Positions 18,353 to 28,569 are shown, counted from the first letter of the stretch. The stretch is DNA of 64,000 nt from Thermodesulfobacteriota bacterium (GCA_030017685.1 JASEHH010000008.1:1-64000), one strand, 5' to 3'. A program made the numbers and translations. Notes: generated by a model not told the origin, from the letters alone.

Positions 18353-19314
18353 GAAGAAGAGGTTCTTTCATCCTGGGGATTCTCTTGCTCCTATCAGGCC
18401 CCCTCTCTTCGAGCGAGGCCGTGGTCGATCGAATCGTGGCCGTTGTCAATCGGGAGATCATCACCCTCTCGGAGGTCGAGAGGATGATCGGTCACCTCAA
18501 GGAAGAGATCGAAGGGAGAAACCGCCTGGAGAGGCGGGGGCGCATCAATGAACTTTCTCGAATGGCGCTTGAGAAACTGATCGAGGAGAAGCTGATCGAT
18601 CAGGAGGCCAAGAGGTCTGGAATCAAAGCGGCTGCCAAAGAGATCGATGGAGCCATCGATGAGATCAAACGGAGAAATGCGGCCACTCAGGAGGACCTGG
18701 AAAAAGCCCTGGCCAAAGATGGGTTGACCCTGGAGGTATTTAAGAAAGAGATCGAGAAGAAGATGATCCGGACCAAGCTGGTTCAATTGGCAGTGAAAGT
18801 GGAGCCCAATGTGGGAGAGAAGGAATTAAGGGATTTCTATCTGAAGAATGCGGATCGATACAGGACAGAGGAGTCCTATCGACCCGGCCACATCCTTTTA
18901 AATGTCCCGAAAGAGGCCACCCCTGAAGGGGTTCGCGAAATCAGGGCAAAATGTCAGAAGGTGCTGGCAAAGATTAAGGCAGGAGAAGATTTCGGAGAGA
19001 TCGCCATCCTCTACTCAGAGGATATCTCGAGCAAGGATCGGGGAGATCTGGGCGTTTTCAAAAAGGGGGAGCTCCTTCCTGCGTTTGAAAAGGAGGCGCT
19101 ACGGCTGAAGGTTGGAGAGGTGAGCGAGGTCTTTAGAACCGATTTCGGTTTTCACATCATCAAACTCCTCGACCGCAAAGGAGGAGATCCTCTTCCATTT
19201 GAGGAGGTGAAAGAGAAGATCCGGCAGGACTACCTTGAAAGGGAATTTGAAAAAGGGCTCAAACAGTTTCTCACCACGCTCAGGGAGAAATCGATCATCG
19301 AAATCAAACTATGA
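18349..19314 (+). CDS. SurA-like periplasmic chaperone / peptidylprolyl isomerase
   Basis: Signal peptide then VVDRIVAVVNREIITLSEVE, parvulin domain YRPGHILLNVPKEATPEGVREIRAKCQKVLAKIKAGEDFGEIA. Confidence 0.9.
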   Translation: MRRRGSFILGILLLLSGPLSSSEAVVDRIVAVVNREIITLSEVERMIGHLKEEIEGRNRLERRGRINELSRMALEKLIEEKLIDQEAKRSGIKAAAKEIDGAIDEIKRRNAATQEDLEKALAKDGLTLEVFKKEIEKKMIRTKLVQLAVKVEPNVGEKELRDFYLKNADRYRTEESYRPGHILLNVPKEATPEGVREIRAKCQKVLAKIKAGEDFGEIAILYSEDISSKDRGDLGVFKKGELLPAFEKEALRLKVGEVSEVFRTDFGFHIIKLLDRKGGDPLPFEEVKEKIRQDYLEREFEKGLKQFLTTLREKSIIEIKL

Positions 19315-19402
19315 ACAGTTCGGAGTAAAAACTTATCCTTTTAGAATCCAGAAATCAGAATCCAGAATCCAGAATCCAGAATTAAAATATCCAACGTCCA
19401 AA

Positions 19403-20455
19403 ATGACAAATGATCACCCCATCTCTCCATCCCCCCATCCCCCCAGAATCAACGCCCTTCCTATCATCGGCATCACCATGGGTGATCCCACGGGTATCGG
19501 GCCTGAGATTATTGTGAAGGCCCTGTCAGCGGGAGAGCCATTTCAAGCCTGCCGGCCCATTGTCTTCGGAGATGAACAGGTTCTTCTGGAGGCGATTCGA
19601 AGAGAAGGCCTCCCTGGTCGGATAAAAGTCATTGATGAAATTCCTGAAGAGGGATATCAACCCGGGGAAATCTTTCTCTTCCCCTCAAGCCGATTGGAGG
19701 CCAACTCCCTCTCTTTCGGAAAGCCCGACCGGAAGTGCGGCGAAGCCATGGTGAGATATGTCCAAGAGGCAGTGAGGTGGCTGAAAAGAGCAAAGATCGA
19801 TGCCATTACCACCTGCCCCATCAATAAACAGGCGATGAACAAAGCCGGCCATCCTTTTTCGGGCCATACCGAGCTCTTAGCCCACTTAACTCAAGTCTCT
19901 TCTGTGGCGATGATGTTCTTAGGATCGAAGTGGAAGGTGGTTCTGGTCACGACCCATCTTCCCCTCAAAGAGGTGTCGAAATGGATTACCCGTGGTCGCA
20001 TCCTCACTACCATCCGCCTAACCGGGGAGGGCTTGAGAAGATACTTCGGAGTTTCTCAACCCCGGTTGGCTATACTTGGCCTTAATCCCCATTGCGGAGA
20101 GGAAGGGCTTTTAGGAGAGGAAGAGAAGGACGAGATTATCCCGGCCATTGAGGAGGCGAAAACCCTGGAAATGAAAGTTCAGGGACCCTTTCCTGCCGAT
20201 TCCTTTTTTGACATTTCAAGCCTCCGTAACTTCGATGCTGTGATTGCCATGTATCACGACCAGGGCCTTATTCCCATAAAGATCTTCGATTTTAGAGAGT
20301 CGGTCAATTTCACTCTCGGCTTGCCATTTGTCCGGACCTCTGTTGGACATGGAACCGGTTATGATATTGCGGGGAAGGGATTGGCTGATCCGGCCAATCT
20401 GATCAAAGCTGTTGTCACTGCCGCCAACCTATTAAAATTTAAAAGAGAATTTTAA
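19403..20455 (+). CDS. pdxA: 4-hydroxythreonine-4-phosphate dehydrogenase
   Basis: IIGITMGDPTGIGPEIIVKALS, CPINKQAMNKAGHPFSGHTELLA, YHDQGLIPIKIFDFRESVNFTLGLPFVRTSVGHGTGYDIAGKG; ATG at 19403 preferred. Confidence 0.95.
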   Translation: MTNDHPISPSPHPPRINALPIIGITMGDPTGIGPEIIVKALSAGEPFQACRPIVFGDEQVLLEAIRREGLPGRIKVIDEIPEEGYQPGEIFLFPSSRLEANSLSFGKPDRKCGEAMVRYVQEAVRWLKRAKIDAITTCPINKQAMNKAGHPFSGHTELLAHLTQVSSVAMMFLGSKWKVVLVTTHLPLKEVSKWITRGRILTTIRLTGEGLRRYFGVSQPRLAILGLNPHCGEEGLLGEEEKDEIIPAIEEAKTLEMKVQGPFPADSFFDISSLRNFDAVIAMYHDQGLIPIKIFDFRESVNFTLGLPFVRTSVGHGTGYDIAGKGLADPANLIKAVVTAANLLKFKREF

Positions 20456-20620
20456 TGTCCTGATTTTAGAAAAAATTGTTGACAAAAGAAAGGATTTGGG
20501 CTAAAAACCATACTTGTGAAAAAAATCTTTTGAATTAATCCGGGTCAGGAAACCCGAATCTATACCCTACGGAAACGAACAAATCTTCTGACTTACGTTT
20601 ATTATTAAAAGGAGAATCAT

Positions 20621-21904
20621 ATGAAGGAAGTTGTTGTTGTGAGCGGTGCGAGGACTGCCATTGGTAATTTTGGAGGTTCTCTGAAGGATGTTCAGGTGGT
20701 GAAACTGGGCGCCACTGTCATCAGAGAGGCCTTAAGGAAAGCAGGCCTTAAACCCATCCCGAAGAAGGAATATTCGGAGATTGGCCCTGATCTACTAAAA
20801 GGAGCGGGTATGACCGACCTGGAGAAGACTCATTACCAGTGGGATGGGTCTCTCAAAGAGGTGGAAGTCGATGAGGTTATCATGGGCAATGTGCTTCAGG
20901 CCGGACAGGGACAGAACCCGGCCCGGCAGGCCGTGATCTATGGAGGCATTCCAAAGGAGACGAATGCCTTTACGATCAATAAGGTCTGCGCTTCGGGTCT
21001 CAAGGCGGTTGCCTTAGGGACTCAGGCGATTCAGACAGGAGAAGCGGAGGTGGTCATTGCGGGCGGGATGGAGAATATGAGCCAGGTTCCCTATGCCTTT
21101 CCGCAGGGCCGCTGGGGCGCTAGAATGTTCAACCAGGAGATGGTGGACCTCATGGTCTTCGACGGCCTCTTTGAAATCTTTTATGGATATCATATGGGGC
21201 TCACCGCTGAAAATATTGCAGAAAAGTACGGGATCTCAAGAAAAGATCAGGACGAAATCGGGCTGCTCAGTCACCAGAGGGCAAGGGCCGCCATTCAGAA
21301 GGGGATTTTAAAAGAGGAGATCATTCCCGTTATCATCCCTCAAAAAAAGGGGGAGCCGCTCATCTTTGATACGGATGAGAGGCCGATGGATACCTCGCTT
21401 GAGAAGATGGGCAAGATTCCCACGGCCTTCAAGTCAGGAGGAACGGTCACGGCCGGCAATGCCTCAGGGATCAATGATGCGGCGGCAGCGGTTCTTCTGA
21501 TGTCAAAAGAGAAGGCCAAGGAGATTGGCCTGGAGCCTCTGGGAAAGATCAGAGGTTGCTCCTCCGCAGGGATCGATCCGGCCTATATGGGCCTGGGTCC
21601 CATTCCTGCGGTGAGAAGGGTGCTTAAAAAAACCGGTCTCTCCCTTGGAGACATCGAACTGATCGAACTGAATGAAGCTTTTGCCTCCCAGGCGATCGCC
21701 TGCATCCGGGAACTGAAGTTCGATATGGAGAAGACCAATGTCAATGGAAGCGGAATCTCCCTGGGCCATCCCATCGGCTGCACAGGGGCGAGATTGATCG
21801 TCTCGCTCCTCTACGAGATGAGAAGGAGGAAGGTGAATCTCGGGCTGGCCACGCTCTGCATCGGCGGCGGCCAGGGCATGGCGATGGTCGTGGAAAAGAG
21901 TTAA
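20621..21904 (+). CDS. Acetyl-CoA acetyltransferase (thiolase)
   Basis: [76 protein letters not shown]. Confidence 0.95.
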   Translation: MKEVVVVSGARTAIGNFGGSLKDVQVVKLGATVIREALRKAGLKPIPKKEYSEIGPDLLKGAGMTDLEKTHYQWDGSLKEVEVDEVIMGNVLQAGQGQNPARQAVIYGGIPKETNAFTINKVCASGLKAVALGTQAIQTGEAEVVIAGGMENMSQVPYAFPQGRWGARMFNQEMVDLMVFDGLFEIFYGYHMGLTAENIAEKYGISRKDQDEIGLLSHQRARAAIQKGILKEEIIPVIIPQKKGEPLIFDTDERPMDTSLEKMGKIPTAFKSGGTVTAGNASGINDAAAAVLLMSKEKAKEIGLEPLGKIRGCSSAGIDPAYMGLGPIPAVRRVLKKTGLSLGDIELIELNEAFASQAIACIRELKFDMEKTNVNGSGISLGHPIGCTGARLIVSLLYEMRRRKVNLGLATLCIGGGQGMAMVVEKS

Positions 21905-22045
21905 ATTCGAAGCACGAAATCCCTGCCTTCGCCGAAGCGGCTTCGCGCAGGCAGGCGAAATACGAAACAATTTCAAAATTCAAATGATCTAAACTTGTTT
22001 TGAATTTCTGTCATTCGATATTCGAATTTGTTTCGGATTTGTGAG
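21905..22045. repeat. Intergenic word-type repeat with nested palindrome
   Basis: CGAAGCACGAAAT...CCTGCC[TTCGCCGAAGCGGCTTCGCG]CAGGCAGG...GAATTTCTGTCATTCGATATTCGAATTTG. Confidence 0.65.
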
Positions 22046-22063
22046 ACACAAGAAGGAGGAACG

Positions 22064-22846
22064 ATGGAATATAAAAATATTATGGTATCGTTTGAAAGGG
22101 AGATCGGAATCCTGACGATTAACCGTCCCAAGGCCCTCAATGCCTTAAACGTCGAAACGCTCCAGGAGATCCGGTTGGGCATTGAAGAGGCGAAGGATCA
22201 ACCGGGGCTAAAGGTTCTCATCGTCACCGGAGCCGGAGAGAAGGCCTTTGTGGCCGGAGCCGATATCCTTCAGATGAAGGAGATGAATTCGATCGAAGCC
22301 CTCAACTTTTCAAAGACAGGCCACCACACCTTGAAAATGTTACAGGACTTTCACTGTCCGGTCATTGCGGCGGTCAATGGTTTTGCCCTGGGAGGGGGAA
22401 CGGAAATCGCCCTTGCCTGTGATTTTATCTATGCCTCTGAGAATGCGAAGTTCGGCCTTCCGGAGGTGACCCTGGGCATCTTTCCCGGTTTCGGAGGAAC
22501 ACAGAGGCTTCCCCGCCTGATCGGAAAAGGGAATGCAAAGGAACTGATCTTCACCGGGAAGATGATCAGCGCCCAGGAAGCATTTCAGATGGGGATCGTC
22601 AACAAAATCTTTCCCCAGGCATCACTCATGGAAGAGACGAAGAAGGCGGCCCTCCAGATTGCCGGAAATGGAGCCATCGGCGTGAGGCTGGCAAAGATGG
22701 TTATGAATGGCGGCTTCAACATGGATCTCGCAGAAGCCTGCAACCTGGAATCTTATGCCTTTGGCATCGGGTTTTCCTCGGAGGATCAGAAAGAAGGGAT
22801 GCGGGCTTTTATCGAGAAGAGAAAACCCGATTTTAAGGGGAGATAA
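22064..22846 (+). CDS. Enoyl-CoA hydratase/isomerase (crotonase)
   Basis: ILTINRPKALNALNVETLQEI, GAGEKAFVAGADILQMKEM, AAVNGFALGGGTEIALACDFIYASENAKFGLPEVTLGIFPGFGGTQRL. Confidence 0.95.
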   Translation: MEYKNIMVSFEREIGILTINRPKALNALNVETLQEIRLGIEEAKDQPGLKVLIVTGAGEKAFVAGADILQMKEMNSIEALNFSKTGHHTLKMLQDFHCPVIAAVNGFALGGGTEIALACDFIYASENAKFGLPEVTLGIFPGFGGTQRLPRLIGKGNAKELIFTGKMISAQEAFQMGIVNKIFPQASLMEETKKAALQIAGNGAIGVRLAKMVMNGGFNMDLAEACNLESYAFGIGFSSEDQKEGMRAFIEKRKPDFKGR

Positions 22847-22857
22847 GGAGGAGCGAA

Positions 22858-23652
22858 GTGAAGATCGTTGTCTGTATCAAGCAAGTTCCTGATACCACGG
22901 ATGTGAAGATCAACCCCGAGACCAATACCCTGGTCCGCGAGGGTGTGGCCAGCATTACTAACCCCTTTGATGAGTTTGCCATCGAAGAGGGACTCCGCAC
23001 CAGGGAGAAGTATGGCGGTGAGGTTCATGTGATTACCATGGGGCCTCCGCAGGCGATCGAGGTTTTAAAGAATGCGCTGGCCGTGGGTTGCGACAAAGTC
23101 TATCTCGTCTCGGACAGGGCTTTTGCAGGGGCCGATACGCTGGCGACCGCCTATGCCGTGTCCAAGACGATCGAACATATCGGAGGCGCGGACCTCATCT
23201 TCTGCGGAAAGCAGGCCATTGACGGAGATACGGCGCAGGTCGGTCCGGGCGTTGCCACCCGTCTGGGGATCCCGCAACTGACCTATGTCTGCAAGGTGAG
23301 GGAGATCAATGTCGAACAGAAAAAGGTCGTGGTGGAACGAATGATGGAGAATGGAAGAGAGGTGGTCGAATCGTCGCTCCCCGCTCTTATCACCGTTGTC
23401 AAGGATATCAACGAGCCCAGGCTTCCTTCCCTCCTGGGGATCAAGAGGGCGGCCAAGGCGCAGATCCCGACCCTTTCGGCAAAGGATATCAATGCCGACG
23501 AGAACCGCCTCGGACTGAAGGGCTCGCCCACCTGGGTGACAAAGGTCTTCACGCCCGAGGCCAGAGGGGGAGGAGAGGTCTTGAAAGGGGAGTTGACGGA
23601 TGTGGTTCCACTCCTGATCAATAAATTGATGGATTCGAAGTTCATAAAATAA
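22858..23652 (+). CDS. etfB: Electron transfer flavoprotein subunit beta
   Basis: MKIVVCIKQVPDTTDVKINPETNTLVREGVASITNPFDEFAIEEGLR, GKQAIDGDTAQVGPGVATRLGIPQLTYV; GTG start with good RBS. Confidence 0.95.
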   Translation: MKIVVCIKQVPDTTDVKINPETNTLVREGVASITNPFDEFAIEEGLRTREKYGGEVHVITMGPPQAIEVLKNALAVGCDKVYLVSDRAFAGADTLATAYAVSKTIEHIGGADLIFCGKQAIDGDTAQVGPGVATRLGIPQLTYVCKVREINVEQKKVVVERMMENGREVVESSLPALITVVKDINEPRLPSLLGIKRAAKAQIPTLSAKDINADENRLGLKGSPTWVTKVFTPEARGGGEVLKGELTDVVPLLINKLMDSKFIK

Positions 23653-23707
23653 AGGACGCTAAGCGCTTAGCGCTTTGCGCATAGCGTAAAAAATAGGGGG
23701 AGAGAGA

Positions 23708-24907
23708 ATGGCGACATTATTGATCGATAAAGAGACGTGCACGGGATGCGAAGCCTGCATTCCTTCCTGTCCCTTCGGGGCATTGAGCATGAAGGAGGGG
23801 ATTGCCGTCGTTGACGAGAAGTGCACCTTCTGCGGGGCCTGTGTGGATGTCTGCCCGGTAAGCGCGATTACTATGGAGAAGGATGAGAAGGCTGTGACGA
23901 TCGACGCCGGCGCCTACAAGGATGTCTGGGTCTTCATCGAGCACGAACAGGGAAAGGTCTCCAGCGTCTCCTTTGAACTCCTTGGAGAGGGAAGAAAGCT
24001 GGCCGATGCCATCGGATGCAAATTAAGCGGGTTCATCTTCGGAAAAGAGGCCGAGGGATTTATTAAGGAGGCGATCGCTTACGGGGCGGAAAAGGTCTAT
24101 GTGACCGAAAGCTCCCTGCTCGAACCTTATCGGACCGACCCCTTTGCCTGCGCCGCGGTCAACCTCATCCGAAAATATAAACCCGAAATCGTCCTCTTCG
24201 GAGCCACAATTCAGGGACGGGATTTTGCCGGGACGGTTGCCACCACTCTGGGGACAGGACTGACTGCCGATTGCACAGGCCTGGAGATCGATCCCGAGAC
24301 GAAATATCTCAAACAGACACGGCCCGCCTTTGGCGGCAATATCATGGCGACCATTCTCGACTATCCCAATTACAGGCCCCAGATGTCCACGGTGAGGCCC
24401 AAGGTCTTTCCCATGCCCCGAAGGGATGATTCGAGAAACGGGGAGGTGATCCGGGAACCCCTGCCGATGACCGAAGACCAGATCCGGACAAAGGTTCTGG
24501 AATTCATCAAAGGAGCGGAAGCAGTCAATCTGGCTGATGCAGAGATCATCGTTTCAGGAGGCAGAGGGATTGGAAGCGCAGAGAACTTCAAGGTGGTCCG
24601 CGAACTGGCAGGCGTTCTTGGGGCGGCCGTAGGGGCCTCTCGTGCCGCCGTGGATGCGGGCTGGATCCCTTATGAGCACCAGGTGGGACAGACCGGCAGG
24701 ACGGTCAGGCCGAAGATCTATTTTGCCTGCGGCATTTCAGGTTCGATTCAGCATCAGGCCGGGATGAAGACCTCGGACATCATCGTTGCCATCAATAAGG
24801 ACCCGGAAGCCCCCATCTTTAAGATTGCCACCTATGGCGTGGTCGGCGACCTCTTCACCATCATCCCCATGATAAAGGAGGAATTCAGGAAGAGGCTGGG
24901 ACGGTAA
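23708..24907 (+). CDS. etfA: Electron transfer flavoprotein subunit alpha with N-terminal 2x[4Fe-4S] ferredoxin domain
   Basis: CTGCEACIPSCPFGAL and CTFCGACVDVCPVSAI, then FAD-domain VGASRAAVDAGWIPYEHQVGQTGRTVRPKIYFACGISGSIQHQAGM. Confidence 0.95.
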   Translation: MATLLIDKETCTGCEACIPSCPFGALSMKEGIAVVDEKCTFCGACVDVCPVSAITMEKDEKAVTIDAGAYKDVWVFIEHEQGKVSSVSFELLGEGRKLADAIGCKLSGFIFGKEAEGFIKEAIAYGAEKVYVTESSLLEPYRTDPFACAAVNLIRKYKPEIVLFGATIQGRDFAGTVATTLGTGLTADCTGLEIDPETKYLKQTRPAFGGNIMATILDYPNYRPQMSTVRPKVFPMPRRDDSRNGEVIREPLPMTEDQIRTKVLEFIKGAEAVNLADAEIIVSGGRGIGSAENFKVVRELAGVLGAAVGASRAAVDAGWIPYEHQVGQTGRTVRPKIYFACGISGSIQHQAGMKTSDIIVAINKDPEAPIFKIATYGVVGDLFTIIPMIKEEFRKRLGR

Positions 24908-24971
24908 AGCTACAAAAACAGTAATCAGTGACCAGTATTCAGGATCAAGCATCTTGCTTCCGCAATCCATC

Positions 24972-25149
24972 AGTTACGGGGAGTCACAAAATTCCTGATA
25001 AAAATTTAATTACACCTGATAGGCGGGACATTCTCTCCGAGCCAGAGGCTCTTCTGAGCCGGAGGCCTGTCCCGCCTATGTTGGAAGCGGGGTTAGACCT
25101 GCAGCAGGCCCCGCCTATCGACTCCTACTATCAATGAAATGAAATTACT
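24972..25149. repeat. Family R nested palindromic element, copy A (short form)
   Basis: GATAGGCGGGACATTCTCTCCGAGCCAGAGGCTCTTCTGAGCCGGAGGCCTGTCCCGCCTATGTTGGAAGCGGGGTTAGACCTGCAGCAGGCCCCGCCTATCGA; same element at 39402 and 52582. Confidence 0.9.
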
Positions 25150-25259
25150 GTAATTACCAGCATCCAGGATCAAGCATCTAACCCTCCTTTTTTTCTCCTT
25201 GCTTTTTTCCCTCCCTTTCATCATAATTGGAAGAAATCATTTGAAGGGGGTTTCCGTCC

Positions 25260-26228
25260 ATGATCGTCACCTGCGCCTCCTGTTTGACAAAGTATCAACT
25301 CGATGATTCAAAAATTTCAGAAAAGGGGGCAAAGGTTCGATGTTCCCGGTGCAAACATGTATTCTATGTCGTCTTGCCTCCGGAGACGAAAGAGGAAGTG
25401 ACTGAGAATTTCGAGTCTTTTGCCAAATATCATGAAGAACTGATGGGGCCGGATCAGAGGGGAGTGGGAATTTCCACTCCGGAGGAAGAGGAAGAAAGGG
25501 GAAAAGAGGCGGCGCCCAAGGAGGGGGAAGAGGAGGAGGAAAAATTTCTCTTTTCAGACCAGACTCCTGCAGAGAAAGTGGAGCCCTTTTCTCTCCCGGA
25601 ATTTGAAGAAGAGGCGGAGACCGAGATCAGGGAGGCCAAACCGAAAAAAACCGCCATTGATCAGTGGAAAATGAGAGGGGAGAGAAGAAGGCCTTCCCGT
25701 TTATTTGCCCTTGTTGTCGTCATTGCCATTCTAATATTCGGTCTTTTCTACTTATGGGCGGAGATGGAGTCCGGAGGAAAGCTTTCTTCCTATTTAGAAA
25801 ATCCCATCAAGAAAGTGACCCAGTTGTGGGAGAAGGTCTGGGGAGCCGAGAAAGAGGGCCTGGTCGTAAAAGACCTGACCGGATATGAGGAAAAGGTGGA
25901 AGAATTTCCCCTTTATATCATCGAGGGAAAGGTGGATAACCAATCCCAGAAAACGAAGAAGCTTATTAAAGTGAAAGTGGTCATCTTTGATCAGAACAGG
26001 ATGAAAGTGACTGAGAAGGAGACTCTTTGCGGCCGGACCATCGGCCGAGGAGAGCTAAAAAATCTTCCCTCCGACTTCTTTTCCGGAGAAATGATCATCC
26101 AGCCTAAAACGGAGAAGGAGATGATCGCCCCTTCGGGCAAGGCCGTTCCCTTTGTGGTCGTCTTCAAGGACTTGCCCGCTCAGGCCAAAGAGTTCAAAGT
26201 CGAGATCGTCGAAGCCCCAAGCCTTTAA
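25260..26228 (+). CDS. Zinc-ribbon (MJ0042-type) / DUF3426 membrane protein
   Basis: MIVTCASCLTKYQLDDSKISEKGAKVRCSRCKHVFYV; one TM helix (LFALVVVIAILIFGLFYLW); C-terminal DUF3426-like domain. Confidence 0.85.
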   Translation: MIVTCASCLTKYQLDDSKISEKGAKVRCSRCKHVFYVVLPPETKEEVTENFESFAKYHEELMGPDQRGVGISTPEEEEERGKEAAPKEGEEEEEKFLFSDQTPAEKVEPFSLPEFEEEAETEIREAKPKKTAIDQWKMRGERRRPSRLFALVVVIAILIFGLFYLWAEMESGGKLSSYLENPIKKVTQLWEKVWGAEKEGLVVKDLTGYEEKVEEFPLYIIEGKVDNQSQKTKKLIKVKVVIFDQNRMKVTEKETLCGRTIGRGELKNLPSDFFSGEMIIQPKTEKEMIAPSGKAVPFVVVFKDLPAQAKEFKVEIVEAPSL

Positions 26229-26259
26229 AAAAACTAAGTCCGTTACTTTATCGAACTGC

Positions 26260-27843
26260 TCAAATATTGAGGATCTCCTCTGTCTTCGATTTATCCATAT
26301 CCATCACATACTTGATGCCGCTGATTTCCGATGCCTCGCGTGTCAGGGCGGCAATGTCATCCCGGGATAGGAATTCGAGAGAAAACTTTCGGCTCCCGGC
26401 CATGAGCTGGCGAAGACCCTGAGCCAGACGTTCATAGTAGGTATAGAGGCCAAGGGCGCCGGTAGGTATTTTCTCGAACTCTACATCACCCAATTCCTTA
26501 CGCAATGAACTTGCCGTTACAAAAATTTCATCTTTGGTTTGACCGAAGCGTTCGATATAGACAGGAACCTGATGGTTTTCGATCGTCCGGCCAATGGTCT
26601 TTCCCACCATGGCCGCAGCGACCGGAGCCCTGGCCATCCCGACGAGTTTGACAAAAGGGGCGCCCAGGGCAAGGGCCTTGAAGATGCTGTCTTCGAAGAT
26701 GAACCCTCCTCCCACGGCCAGGGGAGGCACATATTTTTTATTCAGGTGGAGATAGGAGGCATATCGATAGAGGAGGGAGTGAAGTTCGACAGGAGGGACT
26801 CCCCATTCATTCATCATTCGCCAGGGGCTCATGCCGGTTCCGCCTCCGGCGGCATCCACCGTGAGAAGGTCGAGCCTATATTTTGAGGCGAAGGCGATTG
26901 CCCTGGCAAGGTCAGCCGGGCGATAGGCGCCGGTTTTGAGGAAGAGGTATTTGGCCCCGGCTTTACGCAGGGCTTCGACTCTCTCTGCAAAAGATTCTTC
27001 CGAGACCATCCCTACCCGTGAGTGCCGTTCAAACTCCTTAAAGGCCTTGCGCTCGAATGCCCTGATCACATCGGGATCGGTCGGATCGGGCAGGACGATA
27101 TAACCCCGTTCATGGAGCATCTGGGCTTTTTCAAGATCTTTGACCTTTACTTCGCCGCCGATATCCTTTGCTCCCTGCCCCCATTTAAGTTCAATACATT
27201 TGACCCCAAGGTTTTCAATGGCGTACTCATGAGTTCCAAGACGGGTATCTTCAATATTGGCCTGAACAACGATTGCTCCATAGCCATCGCGCTGGTAATC
27301 CTTATAGAGTTGGACCCGGCGTTTCAGTTCCACCGTATCGATGACCCTGCCATCTTTGATCACAGCCTCCGGGTCCATGCCAACGACATTTTCTCCGATG
27401 GTCAGGCCAGTCCCTGAAAGGGCGGATCCAATTGCCAACCCTTCCCAATTGTTTTTGGCAATGTCGGTTGAGCCGATTCCGGAGATCAGCCAGGGGTAAC
27501 GAAACTTTATCCCTTTATCATGGCCGATCGTCACTGCGAGATTGACCAATGGAAAGATCGCCTTATCACTGTCCGGTTCGATCCCCTGGGCCCCTACCGC
27601 AGTGCCCATAATATTAAAATGGGAGTAATCCACAGGGTAATTCTTTTCGGAAGCGGTGGTGATGACTCCGAAGGGTTGCGGGTAGATCACTTCATGGCCC
27701 CGGTAAGCGGATTTGCCGATCTCGCACATTCCGATACAACCATCCACACAGGTCACGCACATCCCTGAAGCGGGGACCACGGAACCTTCGGTCCTGTTTT
27801 TCGTCAGGGTTGCTGCCGAGGCATTGATCCTGGATAAGGACAT
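26260..27843 (-). CDS. FMN-binding glutamate synthase (GltB central domain)-like oxidoreductase
   Basis: IGENVVGMDPEAVIKDGRVIDTVELKRRVQLYKDYQRDGYGAIVVQANIEDTRLGTHEYAIENLGVKCIELKWGQGAKDIGG, VDAAGGGTGMSPWRMMNEWG; N-terminal CVTCVDGCIGMC; no glutaminase domain. Confidence 0.85.
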   Translation of the reverse strand: MSLSRINASAATLTKNRTEGSVVPASGMCVTCVDGCIGMCEIGKSAYRGHEVIYPQPFGVITTASEKNYPVDYSHFNIMGTAVGAQGIEPDSDKAIFPLVNLAVTIGHDKGIKFRYPWLISGIGSTDIAKNNWEGLAIGSALSGTGLTIGENVVGMDPEAVIKDGRVIDTVELKRRVQLYKDYQRDGYGAIVVQANIEDTRLGTHEYAIENLGVKCIELKWGQGAKDIGGEVKVKDLEKAQMLHERGYIVLPDPTDPDVIRAFERKAFKEFERHSRVGMVSEESFAERVEALRKAGAKYLFLKTGAYRPADLARAIAFASKYRLDLLTVDAAGGGTGMSPWRMMNEWGVPPVELHSLLYRYASYLHLNKKYVPPLAVGGGFIFEDSIFKALALGAPFVKLVGMARAPVAAAMVGKTIGRTIENHQVPVYIERFGQTKDEIFVTASSLRKELGDVEFEKIPTGALGLYTYYERLAQGLRQLMAGSRKFSLEFLSRDDIAALTREASEISGIKYVMDMDKSKTEEILNI

Positions 27844-27865
27844 TTGTCATTCTCCTTTCTTTTTC

Positions 27866-28543
27866 TCAATCTTTTTTGATCTCGCAGGCCACACAGGGCT
27901 CCATATAACACATCATGTCATCGAAAGAATTCTTCTCAAGGCAGGGCGGACTCAGATTGGCGCATCCTCCACAAATTGCCTTATCAGGCTCCGTATAGGT
28001 GCATCGAAGCTGACAGGCCGGACAGACATACATGCAGGCCCCGCACAGACGGCAGACCTCTGACTTGAGGTCAAAGGGAGTGCCCAGGCTTCTTTTCTCA
28101 CCCCGACTACGGAAACCGATGGCCTTGGCCGCCATCTGCTCTTCACAGACCCGGACGCACCGGCCACAGAGAATACAATCGTCATGCTCCTGTTTGAAAC
28201 GTTGCTGGCGAACGTCATAACTGGAGGCCAGATCCTGAATGGTCTTTGATTGCGGGCAGGAGGCGAGAAAAAGCTCCAGAATCATCTTCCGGGCTTTGAC
28301 CACCCGCGAGGAGGCGGTGCGCACCTGAAGGCCTTCTTCAACCGGATAGGTGCAGGAGGTGACCAGTTTGGCGTTCGCTCCCTGGCCGATCTCCACCACA
28401 CAGAGACGGCAGGCCCCATAGGGGGAGAGTCCGTCAAGATGACAGAGCGTGGGGATAGGGAACCCATAGAACCTTGAGGCCTCAAGCAGAGTTGTTCCCT
28501 CTTCCGCCGAAACTTCTAAGCCATTGATATGGAGAGTGACCAT
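27866..28543 (-). CDS. NuoG-N/HoxU-like iron-sulfur subunit ([2Fe-2S] plus 4Fe-4S)
   Basis: TLLEASRFYGFPIPTLCHLDGLSPYGACRLCVVEI, HDDCILCGRCVRVC, CRLCGACMYVCPACQLRC. Confidence 0.9.
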   Translation of the reverse strand: MVTLHINGLEVSAEEGTTLLEASRFYGFPIPTLCHLDGLSPYGACRLCVVEIGQGANAKLVTSCTYPVEEGLQVRTASSRVVKARKMILELFLASCPQSKTIQDLASSYDVRQQRFKQEHDDCILCGRCVRVCEEQMAAKAIGFRSRGEKRSLGTPFDLKSEVCRLCGACMYVCPACQLRCTYTEPDKAICGGCANLSPPCLEKNSFDDMMCYMEPCVACEIKKD

Positions 28544-28569
28544 GGTTTTAATCCTTGTTTTGAGTCCGT

